The notes under the pieces were generated by a model. The model was not told where the DNA came from. It saw only the letters and a program-made list of their open reading frames with translations, and made no database searches. Shown in pieces: positions 58,279-64,000 of a DNA stretch of 64,000 nt (its first letter is position 1; the number at the start of each line of letters is the position of its first letter). The DNA is taken from assembly GCF_051014685.1 (NCBI RefSeq), contig NC_135055.1, positions 2,356,001 through 2,420,000 on the forward strand. Direction: 5' to 3'. The stretch comes from Ptiloglossa arizonensis. Its lineage: Eukaryota > Arthropoda > Insecta > Hymenoptera > Colletidae. The position numbers and the translations under genes were made by a program.

Positions 58279-61200
58279 CCTCCTAGAAGTCAAAGATCAA
58301 CATTATCTTCTATAAATTTTCTAAAATTAAAAAGAATAATACCAATTGTTTCTACTCTTCGTGGAGTCGATCGATCAGAGATGCTTATCTGTCGCTACTG
58401 ACCCTCGTTTGGTGACTAGATATTCTTGAAACCTCTGTACAGTAGCGACCAGAATAACGAGTAGATCTTTTCCAAGTAATTCGGTGCAACTTCTCTTCAT
58501 TTTTAAATAAACAGACGTTTTAATTCTACCCTTACCGTTGTCTGTTACTAACTATTTTGCTACATTTTACTTTTGTTTCCTTTGTTTCATTCTGCTTAAA
58601 TTACTGTCTCGTACATCGTTTTGTTCTATCGTCTTTTATTTTCCTTTATTCGTTCCGCTTCCTTGGTTCACTTCGCTTCGTCCTTTTACTGTGTCCTATC
58701 CCCTATTTTATTTTACTCTATTTCATTCTAATTTATCCTGCTTTGTTCAGCTTCACTTTAGTTTATTTCTCTCGGTGTACGGCTGCTACATTGTGAACGT
58801 TCTGTACACGGTACTGTTTCAGAGTACTTTATTGTATTATTTTACTCGTCGTTTAGTTGTACTGCACTCTGATCCACGCAGCTTCGGTCCGCTTTATTTT
58901 AGTCTGTTTTCTTATGTCCCATCGCTTTGTTCTGCTTCGCTCCATTCTACATCATCCTGCTTCGGGCTACTACTATTATATTCTACTTTGCCTCGTTCTA
59001 CTTTTCTCTACTAGCAGAGAACCTAGGTACTAACGGGTAATAAAATGTGTTGAAAGTTTCATAATTGAGATCGATAGCTCCTTGTATGTTAACAGAGTGT
59101 ATACACGAAGATTGATGAATTACATCAGCCTTTTCTTCTCGTTGTCTCCTACAGACAGCGGGTCTTGTGATTTTTATTACGGTAGATTGAATACGCCAAT
59201 GAGAACCACTGATAGTTTAAAATATCCATTCACTGAATATTTATAAACGAACATGTGCAATACGTCCATTTATATAGTACACAATGATTCTGCAGAAACA
59301 AATGTGTGATTAACAAAACATTTTTCTCCGCATTTAAAAGTACAATTTCCTTATCAAATAATCTCTTAATGGATATTTGAATAATGATAGTTAAATGTTT
59401 GATTTCTCACGCAAACTAGTAATATACTATTTATGGGACATACACCTGATTTTTATGGAAATAAAAAATTTCAAAAGCAAATTGGCTCGAGACAAAATTT
59501 CCTCCTTTCCTTCTGTTCCATTATTTCATTTAGGAAACAGTTGATACCTACATCTCACGAAGAATTGTTTTCTAACAAATTCTAAGGCAACGTATCTTCC
59601 GAACTATGCGGATATCAGTGTTTTATTTTTTCTTTTTCTTTTTCTTTTCTTTCTTTTACGTTCAAATGAATATAGCGAGCAATAAATTACAGACTCGAAG
59701 AGCCAAGAAGAAAACCAGTGTTCCAAGCGACTAGAGAAGTTCGGACGTTAGAAAATGGCGGAGTAAATTTAAACTCAAGCACGGTTCGATTGTCAACCAC
59801 GTGTTATATCACTCGGATTCCGTCGAGTCGTGTCCCCAGCGAGCTGAACCATTAACTTTTAACCCATTTACATGAATCATCGGGATCGTACGTCTCTGCC
59901 CCGATCTCTGCCAAGAATTTAGCAAGCCCCGCTGCACGGACTCTCAATTTGTGTCTCTAACTTAATTTTCCCGCTCGCGTCGGGTCGGCTGCGAATTCTC
60001 GATGCTAGGGAAGAGGATCCATAAACTCGAACAAAATCTCTACTACCTGTTGTAAATCATCTCGAGTGGATTAGATCGTTTGAAAACGTTCGTGAAAAGT
60101 TAAGCCGGCCGATAAATAAATAACGCGTGCGCACCACGTGAATAAAATGGACGACGAGTAAATCTGGCCAAGGAATCTCTTAAGGATAGATTTTATTGAA
60201 GTTTTTCCAAAAATTCTTCATGGCACCGTAGCGAAGATTATGGCAAATTTAACGTTACAGTATCGGAGCTTCTCACGAGGAATTATTATTATTATTATTA
60301 TTATTTCTTTTTAAGCTCGTTGTATTACGTTTTCCTTTAAATCGTAGAATTTCTTCGAGTCCGAGTACCTCTTGGTAACTCGCGCTGATATTTTACCGAA
60401 CATTACGAATGTTGTTTCTCGTTTTATAGATTTCCACCTGTTACAGATGACGGATACATAGTTGCATAAAATGTAACTATATCAGTGAGTGTCGCTATAC
60501 AAAGTAGACGTCTGTCCTCTGCTAGAACTACATCGTTCTGTTTGGCACACCCACGAGGGCATAAACTCCACCAATCATTCACAAACACGAGCTCCACCAT
60601 ATCAATCCTATCAATAGGAAAATCTCAATGACCACATTTTACACTCCACGACAGAACACTGTAACGCACGCGACAGGACACATTCATTCAATGGAACACA
60701 TCAAACAGTCAAACATAGAACACGTCCAAACGACATTTATAGTCTGGTAATGTAACTAGCGATGGGATCAAGCATTATTTCAAGTAGCTCCGAAACTTTG
60801 TACGCTCGAACGATATACGAGTATACACGGATGAATAAAAATTATATTACGAGCAACCTGAACAGCAGAGAATCGCTACCAAATGTTACAAATTTTCAGA
60901 AGTCAACACGATATTAATTTAGTACAGTTCTTGGCATTACCGACGCGTATACCTTAAAATAATTTATCATGTGACTAGATTGGACGTAATGTCACACTTT
61001 GGACACGAATATCTGTTCTACACAATCTACACTAATTGTCCTATTTCCTGAACGTCGAAACGTTGAGAGAAACTAAACTTCCTATAATCTCGCACTGGAA
61101 AACCCAATAAAATAAATGGAACATATCGAGCAAACAATTTCGTCACTTGCTATTAAACCTCTAATGAAAGATTTTCGAACCTAACGTTGTTCTCTGGAAA

Positions 61201-63688
61201 ATGGAATACAATTTTCTTCAAACTGCTATAGTTTCATAATTAAGGTTCAAACGATGACTGGAGTGACGTGGAGTTTCGAACACGTTCGTTGGGATCATCT
61301 CGATCCAACTTGATCATCCACAAATGCTGTTGCAGCCTGCGTCGGTTTCTGCAATTAACGGACTGTGTCTAATGGCGTGCCGGTACCGACTGACTAATGA
61401 CACGATTTTCACCCACGCATGAAGCCAGATATCTCGATATCTCGGGCGTAATTATGTCCGCGTGCGACATTAGCGTACAATGTTCCATTGTTGGCCTGGT
61501 CATGTTCCGACGGATTTCTAAGCGATTGCCTACCGTAACGCTTTCCTCGAGATCGAGTTCTTTCACTCATCATCAATTCCGGGGCGATCATGGATCGTGT
61601 TATAATAAATAATAATTATAACGTAGCAAGAAATTCTATCGAGGACATAATACTAGATTCCGTGCGTGTAGGCCCCGATTTCGTGCAGCTGATTTCCCTC
61701 GTTATAAGATATTTCACGAGGTTATGATGAGAATCTCGACATTCATGAGACGCGGTATTTTTGCTTTCATTGTCAAGGAAGTTATTATTTATATACTAAT
61801 CTTTATGTAAGAGCAAATAAATTAGAAAATTGTATTAATTGTGAAACAGTAATAAACAATATCTTCGCACTGAGTATTTCGACCCTGTTGTTTGTATTTT
61901 GGGCACTGTATTTTGTAAGTTTGCTCAGGTAGAAATTTTTGTAATTTGGTCATTTTTATTCGATATACGGTACGTTTGTTTGAATCGTACAAAAATTTGT
62001 TTAATTCGGATACCGACTAGCAGAATTCGCTCTATCGAACGCGGTAATTACACCGTTATTGAATACACAAGTTTTATAAATTTTGAAATTGTATATTAAA
62101 TACGATTCAAGTATGAACTCGACGAAAATATTAATTTATCAATCTTAGAAAGTCATATCTCCACTAATCACCGAGCTGTAAACACTCCAGTGCATTTTCT
62201 GAAACTTTCCACTTTTAAGATCATCTTTGATACAGTCATAATCTCTTGTTATAAATTGCAAATTCGATTCGTATATATTTATCGTTAATGAACCATCGAT
62301 CACTGTGTTGCACACAATTTCCTAAACACGTTTCCTGAATCGTTTGAACTTCTAACCCATTTCTGTGGCTGCTGTGGAATCCGTGCGTGTAGACCCCGGC
62401 TCGACGTAATCGGGATTCCTTATCGTACAGCACGGACTACGCGTACACATACGAGTTTCCTCGATAAATTTGATCGAATGACAAAACTTATCGAACAACC
62501 TATCATATGGATAAATTATTACAATTTACTACCATTTACACAAAATTAATCGCTGCCCTTACTAATCACACTTGTACGTTTCTAAACCTTACATTTTCCT
62601 TGTCTATAATTCCCTAAGGTTTATCCTGTACGTTAAGTCTAACAACTTGAAGCGACGAGTAATCATGTAGACGAGGTGAAACGTATCCTTAATCCCGAAT
62701 CTCGACGATTTGAAATAAAAATTTACCTCATCCTGAAACCACGGTATTCGCCAAGTGTCGAGGGCTTCGTGACTCCTCCACATACCCAATTTTCGTCACA
62801 CTAGCAACGTCACGGAGACGTACCATTAATTTCGCAAAGGTTAGGTCGGGCTCACGACATTCTTCGTACTGATCCACGGACGAAGGTCTTCGAGCTGTTA
62901 AAACCAGTCCCCTTTCGGTGGTGGTGTAATCATCCCAGCATGGCGGGAAGCCACCGTATCGCGTATCAACCCTCGTCGAAGTCTACGGACCGGGAACCAA
63001 AATGGAAGTGCCAAGTTGCCAAGATGTATCCTCCCGATGACCTTTCCTCGCACGAAAGGCTGAACCGTCGGCACGGTTTTACAGCCATCGCGCGAAATTA
63101 ACCTGCCACCCTCAAAGTCACCGGTGCTCGCCGTGTTGTTTGCCAACCAACGAACCAACGAACCAACGAACCAACGAACCAACGAACGAACGTACGAACG
63201 AACGAGGAATACTTCGAGCGACGAAATTCGCACCTCTCGAGCTAAGTCCCTGGTACACATTCTGAGCTTTGTTCGAACATTTCTGGAGATTTTCGGGCAC
63301 GATGAAAGGAACGCGGAAGAAGAATGCAATTTTTACGCGGGGCAATAACTTTTCTGAATTTCTGCGAATCGATTGCGCGCATGCGCCACGCCGGCCCGTA
63401 TACGGAGATTCGAAAGAATTTCACAGGGTCGTAACTCTTACGCGCAGCGCGCAACGCTATCCAAAAATCCCACACACTGCGAGTTTCTCGGCAATAAAAT
63501 AATTTTATATACCACTCGTCGGATCGAAGACGAATATTACGATAAATATAGCCACGGGGAAGCATAATTCGTTTCAAAGAAACGCTCCCGACCCCTTAAT
63601 TCAGGTCCTCTTTAACACACGAGATGCGATTGGGAGTAAAAGTTGTCGAGTAATTAAATCGTACAAGAGGAACGTAATTTACATTGTA
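58279..63688. other. No recognised gene
   Basis: 58550-59020 is a pyrimidine-rich plus strand with loosely repeated TTCTGCTTCGTT-like words; its 158-codon frame follows from that bias. 59020-62900 is AT-rich intergenic sequence. 62800-63600 is GC-richer, with an AACC/AACG simple repeat. No exon could be supported. Confidence 0.35.
63142..63205. repeat. (AACC)/(AACG) simple repeat
   Basis: Units AACCAACG repeated about five times, then AACG units. Seen directly. Confidence 0.92.
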
Positions 63689-63826
63689 TTGGGTTGTTCG
63701 GAAGGTCATTTCGTTTTCCAAAATGGAGAATGTATAATTTAATAAAATGTTAATACACTCAAAAAAAATCATGTTTCATTTTCACCAAAAAAAAAAAAAA
63801 ACGAAATGACTTTCCGAACAACCCAA
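63689..63826. mobile_element. Mariner-type MITE, copy 2 (138 bp)
   Basis: Flanked by TA (63687-63688, 63827-63828), with inverted ends TTGGGTTGTTCGGAA and TTCCGAACAACCCAA. The interior matches copy 1 (33352-33483) in the opposite orientation, including the CCAAAATGGAGAATGTATAA block. It differs mainly by a longer A run. The ends are more regular than in copy 1. Confidence 0.93.
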
Positions 63827-64000
63827 TACGTTACTTAGTTCATGAGAATGAAGGTATCGATGAGTTTACATGAATTGCTCGAACGCGATAGATTGAGAGC
63901 GAAATCTAAGAAATTAGAATGTGGTGGTAATGGAATGCGAGTGAGAGAGACAGAGCACCGCGCGCGAGACTCGCATTACACACGATCAATGGCTGTAACT

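Noticed and set aside
58538..59014. 158-codon hydrophobic plus-strand frame suggesting a membrane protein
   Set aside because: Hydrophobicity follows directly from the T/C-rich strand; no start context or homologous pattern.

Overview
This is a eukaryotic nuclear window, almost certainly from an insect and most likely a hymenopteran such as a bee. The reasons are intron-split genes with GT-AG junctions, insect-type genes (neuralized, a divergent alpha-tubulin, the Ras suppressor 1/icarus orthologue), mariner elements with TA target sites, and an AT-rich background broken by GC-rich CpG-containing islands. Most of the window is non-coding. No operon, CRISPR array or prokaryotic feature is present. 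The order was assigned by general character, not by a database match.

Layout. 1-5658 holds the 3' part of neuralized (+): the end of an intron, an exon with the rest of the first NHR domain, and a last exon with the second NHR domain, a polyglutamine tract and a C-terminal RING finger. A probable long 3' UTR runs to a poly(A) signal at 10868. Facing it on the minus strand is a five-exon alpha-tubulin gene (11580-14806, 447 aa) with an unusual N-terminus, acetylation loop and tail. A tRNA-Ser(GCT) follows at 15380-15461. Next is an eight-exon minus-strand Rsu-1 gene (16238-17918, 270 aa). All exon phases of the tubulin and Rsu-1 genes were checked by hand and close perfectly.

19-23 kb contains a dead mariner transposase fragment, a probable last exon with 3' UTR of an unidentified minus-strand gene (20384-20748), and a complete mariner (21039-22308) with 5' and 3' inverted repeats, TA duplication and an open transposase with an intact D,D34D triad. 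23-29 kb is GC-rich, promoter-like sequence with a TATA candidate and a ~100-bp minisatellite at 27.0-27.8 kb.

30.2-34.1 kb is a degenerate tandem array that ends in a nearly homogeneous 99-bp repeat, each unit carrying a perfect 17-nt palindrome. 36.3-44.5 kb may hold a previously unnoticed two-exon gene for a 71-aa protein. Its ~7.9-kb intron contains a second candidate small gene on the opposite strand (39239-39670) and a foldback element. 44.7-45.8 kb is an inverted-repeat structure whose centre is a 38-bp tandem array carrying TGACGTCA or a variant in every unit. 46-64 kb has no gene I can recognise. It holds a 115-bp repeat (53.5-54.1 kb), a 162-bp repeat (57.0-58.2 kb), a TATA promoter candidate (50606) and a second copy of a mariner-type MITE (63689-63826; the other is at 33352-33483).

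The recognised genes do not form one pathway. neuralized acts in Notch ligand endocytosis, Rsu-1 in integrin adhesion, and the tubulin in a specialised microtubule population. Their clustering looks incidental. The most interesting material is the candidate small genes, the divergent tubulin, the possibly active mariner and the structured repeat arrays.
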